In this document: positions 48,401 through 61,150 of the stretch, piece after piece
Layout of the letters: each line of letters opens with the position of its first letter
Position numbering within the stretch: the stretch's first letter is position 1
Origin: Coturnix japonica
Taxonomy: Eukaryota; Chordata; Aves; Galliformes; Phasianidae
Direction: 5' to 3'
DNA length: 64,000 nt
Assembly: GCF_001577835.2 (NCBI RefSeq)
Contig: NC_029541.1
Coordinates: 4,149,141-4,213,140 of the forward strand
Notes under the pieces: model-generated
Seen by the model: only the letters and a program-made list of their open reading frames with translations
Database searches by the model: none
What the model was told of the DNA's origin: nothing
Made by a program: the position numbers and the translations under genes

Positions 48401-51400
48401 CCAGCAGGAAGGTGAGACCAAGGGCTGTTGTGCCTGCTGGGTTTTGGTCAGGCGTGCAGCAGGGGGAGCTAGAAGTGCTGTGTGGGAACTGCTGCCCTGT
48501 TTGAGCAGCTTGGCTTGTGGAGGGTGGCATCTTACTGACATTAATTGAGTTAACAAAATGCAAGCTTACGAGCTGCCTTGCTCGTGGTGAGTGACCAGAA
48601 GGACAGTTTCAGTGCATGAAAGCTGTTTGTGGAGTGGTAGTGGTAAAACTGCACAGAAGTACCTGCTGTCTCCCACACTGGTGGTGACAGAAGGGCCCCT
48701 TATAGGCCAGCAGTGTGTAAAAGCTGGAACCTGAGTTAGGTGTTGCTTGAGGTCCTGGTATGAGATCAGCTGAGATTAAGTATTGCTGTTGTTCTTACTT
48801 TTCTATCTTCATACAGCAAAACAGATCTGGAGCACATTCAAAGGAGGGGGGGAAAAAAGCAATAGGACTGAATTTGGATAGGTGTCAAGAAATGCATTTC
48901 TGTTAATATGCCATAGAGTTTGCATGAAGTGCAAATAAATTAGCAAGTAGAAAAACAATCTTATCTGTGTACAAAAGACACGTGCATTATGTAAGAACTT
49001 AAGTACATTCTTATTCTAACCGGTAGTTTGCAAACTTGTGTAATGGTTTAGCAGTCCAGGTAGGTGTCCACTGGGGGCATCGTGGGACTAGAATAGAGAT
49101 TAATGCGAGTTGTCATAAACCTATTTATCTTCCAAATAACCCTTCTTGCTGTAAATGGTTTTTTAAGAGCCAAACCTTTTAATGCTGAACAATAGAAAAA
49201 ACTGCCTTTACCAACAATCTTTTTTTTTTTTCCCTCTTATAAAGGAGTGAATTCATGTCCTGTTTTTTCTCCTCCTCTCCCCATCTCCATAATCTCCACC
49301 CAATAATGACCCATGTGTCTTTCCTTCTCAGATGTCATCTGGGTGATCCTCAGCGTGGAAGTTGGAGGACTTCTAGGAGTAACACAGCAGCTGTCATCCT
49401 TTGAAACGGAGTTCAACACACAACCGCACCGCAAGGTAGAAGGAAACTTTAACCCGTTCGCCTCTCCACAGAAGAACAGGCAACCAGATGAAAACAACCT
49501 AAAAGACCCTGGGGGTTCTGAGCTAGGCACAATCAGCAAAAACACGTGGGGGCCTGCTCCTGACCAAATTGAACAAGATCAGAATGGACTGTCACAAAAC
49601 TCTGTAAATCTCTCCCCCAGCAGTCACTCGAACAACTTGTCGGTAGTGACATACAGTAAGGTAGGTGCCCTGGGAGAACAGGAGAATGGGTAGGTGATGA
49701 GACTGTGATGTATGTAATAGTTCTTCATTACAAACTGCAAAGCCCTTCCCTTCTGCTTCTGCCAGACCTGCTAAGGAAGGTTTTGAATTTGACTGTCCGA
49801 CTCTGCCAACTCCTCATATTATATTAAAATACTTTTGCCTCTCATAGACTCTACCAGATCCACCTTTTCTTTTTATTTTTGCTTCGAGTCCTTCTTAAAG
49901 TTTATATAATCTTGTCTGGGTGCTGTAACTATCAGCAGCTGGAGCCTATTCCAGCTGCATGTGCAAATAAGTCAAAATATCTCTCAAGATGCGTTCCTGA
50001 GTTTTACATAATTAAAAAGACAAAAAGTAACCACACCTCCAAACCTTGAGATTAACCAGACGACTTCTGTTGTGTTCTTTTTAAACTGGTGTGGGGAGAC
50101 TGCAGAGCTCAGTGCTTTGCTCCCAGAAGCGATCAGTCAGAGGACTATTGTTGTGTCCTTGTCTTGTTTATAACTGTAGGTGACTTTTAAATTATCTTTG
50201 CTTTAAACCTCTCTCAGAAGCTTGTTTGGTGGATGCTATGAGAGTCTGAGTGATATTTTGACTTTTTATTTGCTTGTGTGTGACAAATGAATTGCAGGAT
50301 TATTTACAGTTCAGAATCCACCTGTTAATGCAGCCAGTATGTGTAGGTGTGTGCTGTCGTATGTCAAACTACTTTGATTTTAAAAATCCTTCAAAAATGC
50401 TTCACTGTACTTTAAGCAGGCTGTGTAGGACAATAACACTTGGTTGCTGAATGACTTAATAAAGCCCTGATGTTAGTTCACCTACAGCACTTTAGTTCCT
50501 AACTGGATGAACTCCCTGTCCTCTACCAGTGGATCATATTGTAGTGTCCTACTTTGCACCAAAGCTATGCATTTCTTTAACTGATGGCATGCATGAGAGT
50601 AGCTATTTGACAGGCTACCAATCATCCTTTTTGTGTCTTGCACCCCAAAGATCAATCAATTAATAAGCTTTGTTGGCTTCTGCTTTGGGATTTTCACTCA
50701 CTGGAGCTGAGATGGATGGCTTTGGAAATGATTAACAAAGCCTTTCACCTATCAACTCAAATACAGCCCGGATTAACAGTGACTGAAAGCCACTGCTGTT
50801 CACAAGTTACTTGTTGGATGGCAGTGCACGCTTTCATAGTGGCGTTCTCTGGATGGATGGACTGTTGTCTGCCTTAGCAGAGGCATCCATAAGTTTCTTT
50901 GCATAAACTTCACCTCAGGAGCTCTGGGTGGAGAATGCTGCCCTGCTGTTATTTGTTGCACGTATCCCAGCAAAGTTTGGTGGGGAGGGGGATGGAAGTA
51001 CGAGTTACTCAGATGCAGCAGTGAGATGCTGGAATTGCCTGAGCCTTTCACAGTGTAAATACCAGGTTTGATTTAGGTGGGTGAACTCTTCTGTTTTGGT
51101 GGTCAGCTTTAGACTGGAGGTAACTTCTTTGTTAAAATCTTTTTCCCCCCCTTGCCTGTATTCTGAGCGCAGGACTTGGCAATTGGATTGCAGAATCTTC
51201 CCTATGGAAGATTCCTTGCCCTTCCTACTGAAATGAGGGTGATGTGAGTGCCGGGAGGTTGGGTGTATCTACAGGCTCTCTTGGCTGCGGAGTAGAATTA
51301 TTTTGGCTTTTCAAAGGAAGAATATAGGAGTATATTGTGCCTATTTGAGATGCAGAGGTTGTAGCACATGCCAGATATACTGCAGAGGAGAAAAGCCAGG

Positions 51401-54400
51401 GAGGAGAGTAAGGCACTACAAAGATGCTCTCGTTAAATTTAAGAGAACTGGTCTAGCTAGGAACCCAAAGTTCACAAACATGACTCTTATGGGATGAGTC
51501 ATTATAGCCTGACCCCAGACGCAGGGTAAGCAGCCTTCTTTCTCTTCTTGTTCCTCCTTATATTCACAGCATGTGGGTGGTTTTGGGGTAGATCTGAGAT
51601 AAATCTTGTTTCTTGTTTTCTTTGATGACTTCTGGAAGGAGGATGGGTTGTGTGAGATGTTCACTGGCCTGTTGTTGTTTTTTTTAATCGATGTCTTTGT
51701 CTCTCACAGTGTTTTGTTTGTGACATAATACAAGTTAGCTTTTGTTTGGAAGCCATTATTAAAGGTAGGTGTGGAGATCAGAGCCTTGTTCCAGATGTGC
51801 CCTTTCTATCCAGGGCAAGAAGCATTATGCCACAGATTTCATACTCGGTGCATTACCTGTGGTACAGCACTGTCTCTGTAGTGCACGGATCTCAGTAGCT
51901 TTGACATCCTGGATGCTTGGTCTCATCTGAGGTGGTCAGGTGAACACACTTGCCTTCCCTGGTTTAGGTCTTGCACTGTTGGTGCCTCCTCCCTTCCCAG
52001 AAGGATTTGAAGCCTTCAGGAAGAGTTTTATTTTTTTCCTATAAAGCAGCAGTGTGAGCAGCTGAGGCTCATGTGAAGTGGATGCTGGAGTGATGTTAGA
52101 AGTATTAAACCACCTGATCAGCAGGTGCTGTGCAGGTATCTCTGGGTACAAGCTCTGTCTCTCAGCCTGCTTGGGCGGAACCTTTTTATTTGCTTTCAAG
52201 CCCCCGGATAGTGGATTGAATTCCTAGTCGTGTTCAGCACGCCATCTGGTGAGATACAATAAAGGAGGAGGTTAAGGTTCAGTTAAGGTCTGTGTCTCAT
52301 TTAAAAGGGATGCGAGCCCTTAATATTTCTCAGGTTGGTGTGGAAGTTTCCCCTCTGCAGAGATTACAAAGCACCCCAGCCACACAGCTGCGTGAGACCA
52401 TGAAATCCTGGAGGTGAAACGGGCTGTTTCTGGTGGCTGCAGTTGTAAAACATGCTGGAAGGTTGCAGACCTTGTCTGTATTAGTTCTCGCTCTGGTGCA
52501 GCTGAGCAGGTGTGACTTGTCCTCTGAAATTCCCCAGTGGAGCCAGGATCTCTGTGACACTGATGTGCCATCTGCTGCTGAATGAGGCTGGTGGATCAGT
52601 GTTGTACATGTGGGAGCATTCAGAGAGCTTTTCTCAGCAGCCATGGATGCTGTGCTCAGTGAAGGAAACTTTCCTAGGGAAAAACATAAGCAGAAAAGAT
52701 GAAACCTGTGACAAGGTTGGAAGGAACTGATGTGGTCTTTATTCCTGCTGTGCTGGATGCCTTCCCTGGGTCCATCTCGCTCACCTTCTGAAATGAACTG
52801 CTGGAAGGTGGTGGATGGGGGTCTGTGTTCAGGGCATTGCTTGAAGCATGTTGTTATCTTTTCCCAGTGGAGTTTTTGCATGTTCTTAGAATCAAACGTG
52901 CTTTAAGTGCAGAGTAGGATGCTTATCTCCGGATAGGGATGAGCTGTATTAGAATCCACATATACCCATGCTTGGGTATTTTATTCTCCTCCTTGGCATC
53001 GCTTTCTCTCTGTATTCTCGAGAGAGATGAGGCTAATATAGTTTCCTTCTATTTACTCGCTCCTGTCTCATAGCAACTGAGTGTCGAGGTCACTGCTGCT
53101 CTTTTGTGACAGTCTTTTACATTAAAAGCACAAGGTGCAGCCTTCTAGAGCCCGGGGAATTAGAGTTAAATTCCTTAACGAAGAAAAGAAATGTACAGAT
53201 GTAATGTCTAAACGAAGATCTGAAGTGGATAGCCATATACTGACATTCATATTGTATTTGTCACTTATCTATGGAAAAGAAACCATATAAATCTGTTGCT
53301 GAGTTTAGTTGCCTGCCCATGTGAATTGAGGTCTTGCTTCTTTCTTTGTAATGCAGAAAACTGTGTATAGAAGTTCAGACCTGCAATGATTTGCCCATAC
53401 AAAACAAGCTGCATTGTCACTGCTGTGACAAAAGGCATTCTACAAGTTGTCTGATGCTAATCTGTTCTGTTCATTGCTCACACTGTTCTTAAAAGCTGAT
53501 GTGATACAAGCATATTTGGAGTTCAGAGTGCCACCTTATTTCCCCTGCTGTATTTATGCTCCCCATCATCATTCTGTGTGCAGCTGAACTCTGATCTGTG
53601 CTAAATGGCAGTTTTATATACTGAGGGGAAACCAAACCTCCCCCATCCTGCAAGCTTTCTCACTGACTTCCCCCTTCCAAGTCTAAAAGCTGCTGCTGGC
53701 AGTTTGCATCTGCCAAAGCAGGGCACTGCAGTGAGTTGCTGGAGTAGCTCTAATGACTTCAGATAGTTTCCAGTGGGGAAAAAAGTCCTGTTTGGGTACC
53801 AAACTGTTTGTACGTAAGGAAGACGCCTCAGAAATATGCTTATTTCTGTGTAGACAAGAAGCTCCCTCTATTCTGGTGTCTGGGTTTAAATTGGGCCAGT
53901 TAACACCTGCCTATAAATTGATTTAGAGCAAAAAGGGGAGAACATTGGACTTGAAACTACTGGAGCTGGACCTTGACAGCCACACTGCTGCATAGCTTAT
54001 GCAGGTTAAATTGGTGTTGCATGAGCCTGTTTGTTTATCTGGTGAAAGACTAACATGTTTGGGTGCTGCATGTTAGCTCATCCATGAAAACAAATAGTCT
54101 GTGTGCTTTTGGCCTGTGGGAAATGGGTACAGTGCAATTCTAGCTTAACTGCGCTCCATTGCAGGCCACCGGTTTCCCTGCCTCTTATCTCTGCAGACTA
54201 AAAGCACGCTGTTGATTAAGTTACAGGAGCAAGGTTGTTGCGTGGTAACTTAATCATGTAGCTGAGCCCTCGTGTCCTTCTGTACATCTCCACTGGCCCT
54301 GTAGTGCTTGTCAGCTGTGCATCAAACTCCTGTCTCTCTCCGAGTGTACCTCGTATTGATCTTGACTCAGTTACAAAGGTGAAATAAAGATAGCTATTTG

Positions 54401-56580
54401 AAAGCCTGCGTTGTGATGGTTTATGACAGATTAACTTCATCTGGGTTTCATTTTGGTGTTAAGTAAAAAGGTTCTGCTTTTTCACAACTCTGTTTGGAAA
54501 GGGAGTTGAATGATTCCCCTGTTCATAAGAGCACCTGGATGAAATTCCTTAGGTTGCTGTTCCTTTCCTCACAGGTCTCAAACCAAGTCCACACTGCCTT
54601 TAAGAAACGAGTCCTTTAACCCTTTGTAAGTTCTCATGTGTCCTAATAAATCTCATAGGTAAATGAAATGCAACGAAGAGCTCCTCGGATGCAGCGTTGC
54701 ATTGTGGTAATGCCATGACCAAAGACTTTGGGGTCTGTCTTTGTGATGAAATTCATTGCATGAAGTTATTATCAGTCAGGTTCTTAGCACTGCTGCAATG
54801 GGGAGAGGAGCTCATCTGGGGATGCCTGTAGCAAGCAGCACCAAGCTTTGTGTGCTCAGTAATCTAACACTGAAGGTGAGCAAAACCCTGTTTCTAATGA
54901 ACGCATTGTTAGCATAATAGCTTAGCTTTAAATTACGTGCTACACCATGTAGTGTTTGGAGTTCCAGAGGCTTTCCCTGGAAACAAGGTTGATCACCTTG
55001 TGCTGGGGCTGCCTCTGCATCCAGTGAGGCTGATTAACTCCTCCCTTGTCTGACTGAAGCAGCCTGGATCACGTGCTGATTAATTGTGTTAATTGTTCTA
55101 TGCCATGAGGTGATGCCTTGGCTCGTGGGATGCACAAATGAAACCAAAAAAGGTTTTGCCCGTGACAAATGCAAGTGATGCGCTGTGCAGCAGGCAGCAC
55201 CCAGCAGAGGGAGCAGGTTCCTGGAGAGACCACTGTGGGTTTGTGAGAGCTTGAAGTCACTGCCTGCAAACAGAGTGTTCTGTGCAGGCTGTTGGAAGCA
55301 GCAAATCCTGCCTTCTCTGTGCAGGTACCAGAGCTGAACCCCTCTGACATGAGGCTGTTGGGTTGGTGTTTTCCATGCTGGTTTTGTTCCCTGTCCTTTG
55401 GTTTGTGTGCACCTATGTGTGCCAGTTCATATTATTTTAATGCAGTTTCCCTTCTGCTCTTCCTCCCGTTGGTGGCAATGATGGTATTTTTGTACGTTAG
55501 TGGGAGCTCCTGCTTTCAGAGGAGCTGTTGTGGAATCTGTTGGGGGTTATCCCTTACGATAACACAGACTGGGAGTGCAGTGTACTCCTAGGGCTGAGAT
55601 GTGCTTGTTTTCCCATCACTTGTGCACGTTTCCCCCTGCAAACAGCAATTCCCAGCTCTCTGCTTTCTTTCCCATGTTTCCCAATTAGTTTGTAATAGGT
55701 CCTGTTTAATTGCTGATCCTCTTCGGGCTGAGTTTTCAGAGCTGCTGGTAGATGTGACCATTGCCTTGTATTTTGCCATTTGATACAAAAGAATTCACTT
55801 TTTTTCTCATTAGCTGTATCAAAATCATTGGCTTCTGGTAGCACTGGCATTGTGACAGATACCCAGTGGAGCTCTTGGGCTTTTGCAATGTATCTTAAGG
55901 TAGTGTGGTTGGTGCTGCTTTATGCCAGCCGTGTTAAAGGCTCACTGTTCACTTCAGACTCTGAATGAGGAGACAGTGGCTTCCCTGGGAAGCTTTTAAT
56001 TGTTGGCTTAAATGTTGTGGCTGATTTTCACTTGGAAAAAGAAATGTGTGTTGTTCCTGTGAGGAGGGCAGGGGTGTGTGTGGGTGAACGTGGCCTTCAA
56101 AATGCTGCTGCTTCTTAATTAGGTTTTTCTATCAGCTGTGGCCGCTCTGTTTGCTGTAACCTTTAGAATAGACTTGTGAGGCTGCAGCTGTTGGCCTTGC
56201 AAGGATGGTATCATCTTCAGATGGCTCTTGCTCTGGTGTAGAAGCAATAATTAGTTACTGTATGTGGCCCTGTAGCACCCGAGGAGCATTTTGCCTGGCT
56301 GCCAGCTGGCCTAGATAACACCTGAAAGAGGTAAGTGGATGGCAGCTGGTGTGTTAGGGGAGAGCAGCTCCTTTCTGTGTGCCTGGGAAGGCTGGACAGC
56401 TGGGGCTGCTGCTCTGATGGGTGAAGGGTTGCATCCGATACAGCAGCCCTGGGAGATGGGATGGTTGTTATTTGTAGGCAAAGCTGAGCGGCGCTTTTTG
56501 TTTCTTGCCTGTTGAAATTGATTTTGTCTCCAACTTTCTTTCAGGGTTTCCACGGTCCTTATCCCTTCGGACAGTCTTAA
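33455..56580 (+). CDS. ILRUN: ILRUN (C6orf106), inflammation and lipid regulator with UBA-like and NBR1-like domains (five exons, 291 residues)
   Basis: Reported to bind p300/CBP and limit IRF3-dependent antiviral and cytokine transcription (family knowledge). Exons: 33455-33612, 43708-43862, 47068-47265, 49332-49660, 56545-56580; 876 bases in frame including TAA. Residues about 5-65 are the UBA-like domain (QKFSCLGTTDKDVLIGEFQ, FFLDMTNW). Residues about 85-190 are the NBR1-like FW domain, with its four tryptophans W99, W109, W159 and W174. The rest is a Ser/Asn-rich disordered tail. The last exon has just 11 codons (GFHGPYPFGQS) and lies behind a 6.9 kb intron. Human is 298 residues; the difference equals a 7-residue TWAPAPD duplication that I recall in human and that is single here. 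ATG context is good (GCC before, G after). An in-frame ATG at 33305 sits inside the NRF1 motif and is probably not transcribed. Confidence 0.96.
33619..33690 (+). repeat. G-run cluster at the start of ILRUN intron 1
   Basis: Irregular TATGGGG/CATGGGGGG units with at least six runs of four or more G within 70 bases, just after the exon 1 donor. The transcript strand is G-rich, a pattern able to form G-quadruplexes. This is a composition-based call. Confidence 0.6.
33866..33963. repeat. 31-base minisatellite, three copies
   Basis: The word GGCTCCTAA recurs at 33871, 33902 and 33933, an exact 31-base period; each unit runs on through GGGCCCTATTAGGGTATGG or a close variant. Copies 1 and 3 are nearly identical and copy 2 differs at a few positions. 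Confidence 0.85.
35004..35112 (-). mobile_element. CR1 LINE 3' fragment, minus strand
   Basis: Plus-strand reading AGAATCATGGAATCAGGG, then CCTCCAAGACCACTTGGTCC and CAGCACCTCCAGGGATGG, is the reverse complement of a CR1 3' end of an older subfamily. It is short and diverged. Confidence 0.7.
45720..46170 (+). mobile_element. CR1 LINE fragment from the end of ORF2, plus strand
   Basis: In ILRUN intron 2. It contains CR1 reverse-transcriptase-region wording: ATCAGTGACCTGGATGAAGG, CAAGTTTGCTGATGATGCAG, GTTCCACAAGGACAAGTGTG and GTATGAGGAAAGGCTGAGCA. It is internally deleted and frameshifted against the family, lacks the 3' UTR tail, and is an inactive, moderately old copy. Confidence 0.8.
47266..49331 (+). 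other. ILRUN intron 3: nothing recognisable
   Basis: AT-rich ordinary intron sequence. Its end has a T-rich tract (49218-49260) well upstream of the exon 4 acceptor. No gene, RNA or element was identified. Confidence 0.55.
49661..56544 (+). other. ILRUN intron 4 (6.9 kb): nothing recognisable
   Basis: Intron before the 11-codon terminal exon. I see no clear CR1 copy, RNA gene or exon. Open frames up to about 180 codons (for example 52330-52881, minus) have no family similarity. Confidence 0.55.
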
Positions 56581-59500
56581 AACACAAAAAACGGGTATCG
56601 GCAAGAGGAGAATTTAACAAAGAACTGACTTTGGGGGGGAGGGAAGGAGGGGGATTCACGTGGCAAACAGACCCAGCGTGGACCCCCCTTCTCTGCCTCC
56701 ACCTTCTGGATAAAGAAGAAAACAAAATCAAAAGCCCAATAACTTAAGACTGTTTCTGGAGGAAAGATCTCAGTATGCGTGTGTGAATGCTGCCGTTCAG
56801 CGAGTGCTGGTTAATGCTGTGAGGAGGAAACTCTACCAACACCGTGCTTTTGTTTTTCAGAAGTCATTCTCACGTGGAATCGTTGGGTAGCTTGAGAAGT
56901 TTCCAAGAGAAAATGAGATGAAAAAGCCATCTTTAAAAGAATTTCTGCCTACGGAGCGGTTGTAGTTTGAGCAAATGTTTCATTTTGTTTCTTTCCTGTT
57001 GATATATTTTAGATAAGGGACAGCGTGCATTGAGGTGGGACTGCCATGCTTGGCTTGGTACCAATGGACGTTGTTGGCTTGGCGTCTTCTGCGGGTTCAT
57101 GCAGTGACTTCTTTGTGTTTTAATGGCAGGTTGGGTCCGTACCCGGCTCAGCGTTTTTAATTTCATCTTTGGATTTTATTTACCCGCTTCTTAATCTCCT
57201 TAATTCTTTTGGGGTCTTTATCTTTCCCTTCTGGGTTGAGTGTTGCTGTCCATTGCCCTGCTGGAGGACCAGCTCTCAGCATCACGGTTGAAGAGAGGGT
57301 CTCTGGGTCTGGGTTAGGATAACAGGAGGGCTCCTTTCCCCTCCTCTTGCACACAAAGTGCTCACGTGCACGACCACATTAATAAGAAACAGATTTATTA
57401 AAGATCCAGAGCTGTCCGTTGTGGTTAGCATTTCAAAATGCTCCTTTTGTTAACTCTTGATGTACAATAGCTGTGCCTAGAGCAACCAAGCAAGTGTATC
57501 AGTCTTGTGCCAAGAGGAGGCTGTTTTTCCGTAGCTGTAATTCACTCGATGGTAGTCGCAGAGCTTTGCAAGTCACGCCCTTATAGTTTTGGATCTGCCA
57601 TCTGTCTCATACAGTGTAAGTTTGGATTCCTTTCTCCTGGTAGGAAGCATTAGCTTAGAGGCTAATTCTTTGCATTTTTGAATGTAGAGCAAGAGTTAGA
57701 ATCAGCAGCTGGATTCCACTCTGTCGCCTTGTATTCGTTTGCCTTTACCATCCTGGCTTGGATAGCTTTGAGGCTCTCACCTTTTCAACGGGCTCTGCAG
57801 GGCTTGTTGCTAGAGGAGGACTTGTGTTCCTCTAAAGATACGGGTTGCTCTGCTGTTCCTCCAGTGTATCTTCATGGAGTTATTGATTGGAAAGCCCAGT
57901 GTGAAGGGAGGGGGAACGCCCTGCTGGGTTCCTGAGGGACTGTGTCCCCATGGGCCCTTCTATGGGGGCACAACCTTACCAGGAAACCCACAGGCCAGAA
58001 GAGCCATCTGCCAAAGATACAGTGATATGCAAATACCCCACGACCTTCTTCCAAGTCCTTCTGGTGCAGGTTCCCTTCAGAGCAGAGCGCAGGTTTGCTG
58101 CTGCATGGTGTGAGTGGCGTTTTCTTCTTGGTTTGTTTTCAGTGAGGGATCAGTTTGCATTGCAGCTGCCAATCAGCGCATACAGGTGCTTCTTGTGGAG
58201 GGCAATGGGGCTTCTCTGCTTCCAGCAGAGGAAGGATTGGACCTTTAGGAGCACGTGTGGTTTGGTGGACAGACCCGGGTCCATGTCAGCAGCTGCTTGA
58301 GCTGGGGAAGTGGCACAGATCCAGACTGAGCTGCTCTGGAACGTGCCCATGGAAGGTAGAGCTGCACTGCTTGGTGCCACTGCATTGTTTTGTTCTTGTC
58401 TTGTACATCTTCCTGCCCTGCTGAAGTTGTATTCTCTCAGCATCCAGTTTAGGGAGTAGTTTGCATTGCTGCATCGTAGCTTGGGCAAGTGGATCCTTCC
58501 TTTCCGAGCAGGTGGTGAATGTGCCGAGCTCAGAAGACATGAACTTGACCATCACATCTACAGAACTGCCACTGCCCTTCTGAAAGCATCTAAAACGCTG
58601 CAGGCTGCTGTTTGCCCAGATGATGAGGTGATCCCTTATCTTTATTAGCTCCCGTTGTCAGCTGTGGAGTGGAAGGGGAAGGAAATAAGACCTTGGTGTC
58701 ATACTGCAGCTGGTGCTGCAGCCTTTGCCTTGCATCAGCTGGGAGACCCTTGAGCCTCAGATCTCCCCACTTCAGCTTTCTGTTCCTGGGCACGTCTGCT
58801 CTTTGTGTAGTGAATGGCTGCCACGCTTGTGTTCCTGTGCTGCTCCTGCTAAGAATGAATCTTCCTTTTCTTGAGAAAAGCTTGCATGATGCACCCCAAG
58901 AAGTCCTGTGCTTTCCCACTCACAAGGCAAACTTGTTCAGCACAGATCTCAATACTCTCCCGAGTGTTTCCAACCCATGGTGTCCTTATGGCAGGAGCTG
59001 CTCACTCCAGGGTGTGCAGGGAGGCAGGGCCTGAGGTGCTGCTGAGCCCCTGCAGCCTCGTGCTGCTCACACTGCAGCTGCTCCCTGGGGAGCTGTAAGC
59101 ACTCAGCAGTGGGGATGATCCCTGCAAGCCATGGTGCAGAGCTGCAGTGCTTTGAGTCTGGGCTGTAACCCTTGATGTGACAGTGGGAGAACATTGAAAT
59201 TAGAGGCTGCTCTACCTCTGGGTTTTTCCTCTCATAAGAGCTGTTTCTCTCAGGCCAAAGGTGGTTTCATCTCCTGTGGTTCCTTGGAGCACAGTGGTAC
59301 AGCCAGCCCTTGTGTTGCTCTTGCTGTCAGCTTTCCTGATCTTAAAGAGAGAGATCTGATGTTCAGGTGTTGTGGGGGGCACTGGGATCCGTATTGATTT
59401 CTGTAGGGCTGATGCATTCAAACTGGTGGAGGCTTTAACATCAGGCAGGTGAAACCAATGGCGTGCTTTGTCAGGATTGCTGCTGCTCACAGGAGCCATT

Positions 59501-60160
59501 GTGGGGGTTATGGTTATACACATAGAGCTCAGGCTTGAGAGAAATAGGAGGAAACCATTGGGAGGCTGCATCACCCCCATGGGGCTGGGCTGTATGGGAG
59601 GGTGCAGTGATGGAGGCTGCAGCTCCGGCCTCTGCTGAGCACCCATCTGTCGTGAGCAGGAGGGAGACCTTCCTCACCCGCTGCCCCTACAGCAAGGGAC
59701 AATGCTGCAAAATCCATCTATGCTCTCTAAGGTCAGATCCCTGTGTTGGGCACAAGCAGCTCCTTGCACCCTCTGTGAGCCCAGGAAGAGTCAGAGCATG
59801 GCCAAGGTGTGAGCTGAGCCCCAGAGCATTGGTGCTGTGCAGGGGGTGGGCAGTGCTGTCCCCGTGTGGGCTGGAGAGCAGCCGGAGCCTGCAGGGTTGG
59901 GAATGCACGCTGTCCCGTGTCTGGGTTTCTGTTGTGTGTTTCATTTCTTTTCTTGTGTGAGTGAGTGGGTGGTTCTGCAGCCTGTCTATTCTCTCTGGGG
60001 GGAGTGCATGTGTAGAACAGGATGGTGTGTTGCCTCATTGAGTCTGGGAGAAGTCCTACGATAGCACATTGGGGGTCAACAATGAGAAATGAAAAAGGAA
60101 GCTTTTTCCTTAATGTATAAATGAATATTTGTATGATTAAATTAACACAGGAAACAAAAA
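56581..60160 (+). other. ILRUN: ILRUN 3' UTR (probable)
   Basis: Non-coding sequence after the stop. Two plausible poly(A) signals are ATTAAA at 57397-57402 and ATTAAA at 60136-60141; the second lies in an A/T-rich stretch followed by a GT-rich GTGTTCTGTGG. A long 3' UTR of about 3.5 kb would resemble the human gene as I remember it. The true end needs RNA data. Confidence 0.45.
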
Positions 60161-60961
60161 GTGTTCTGTGGCCATTGAGTCTTATTGAAGCTGGGAAGAA
60201 AACTTCACAGTCTGCCATCTTGCAGCCCAGGACTTGCAGGCACTGAGGCACATTGATTCTTGCTCTTCCTTTCCTCCAGGACATTCTGTGTGTGCTGTTA
60301 AGTGAATCCAACTTAAGAGAGCCTGTAAAGGATGGGGGCTGTGCTGGGGGCTCCCATTCAGGAGGGTTCCCATTGGGCTGCTATGGACCATGGTGAGGCC
60401 ACGTGGGGGTCCTTGCAGGCACGTGTGCCATCCCTTGGGCTGGTGGCATTTCCCAGGCCTGGCCTTTTTGCTCAGGGCACCCAGCCGAAACATTTGCCTA
60501 TATAAACTATATTCTGGAGCAGCTTAGATAAAGCTGATCTCTTGCTTACATGTGACTTTGTTACTAATCCTCGCAAGAAACCTCAGTATGTGTGCGCTGG
60601 GTTTGCTTTTGAACATTTGAATAAGTGCCTGAAGCTTTCATGTGCTGTTTGAGCTTGGACTGAAAGCCTCATGGGAAGCAGACATCCTGCTGCCTGCGCC
60701 TATGGCTGTTTGTTTTGCACCACGAAATGAACGCACCCCTTCAGCTCTGGGCGCTCACGGGTGGCTTTAAAAGCAGTCTCTGTTTGGATAGGTTGGGATA
60801 CCCCCCCTCCTCCCCAAAAAACTTTTCACTCACTGCTTATTTGCTCGGAGGAATCTGTTTGTCTTTAGGGTTGCAACCTGTCAGAGGTTCAGCAGAGCAG
60901 GACAGTGATCACACCTCCCTCCTAACGCTGTGTCCCAAGCAGGCAAGTAGCTTTACACTCA

Positions 60962-61150
60962 CTGGGTGGTGACGCACTGAACAGGTTGCCCAAGGAGGCT
61001 GTGGGTGCCCCATCCCTGCATCATTCAAGGCCAGGCTGGATGTGGCTCTGGGCAGCCTGGGCTGCTGGTTGTGCACCCTGCACACAGCAGGGGGTTGGAG
61101 CTGGATGAGCATTGAGGCCCTTTGCAACCCAGGCCATTCTGGGATTTGTG
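60962..61150 (+). mobile_element. CR1 LINE 3' fragment, plus strand
   Basis: GAACAGGTTGCCCAAGGAGG, AGGCTGGATGTGGCTCTGGG, CAGCAGGGGGTTGGAGCTGG and GGCCATTCTGGGATT follow the CR1 3' consensus with little divergence. It is the same subfamily as the copy at 12856-13055, in the other orientation. Confidence 0.88.

Noticed and set aside
52330-52881. 183-codon minus-strand open frame in ILRUN intron 4
   Set aside because: No family similarity and ordinary intron composition.
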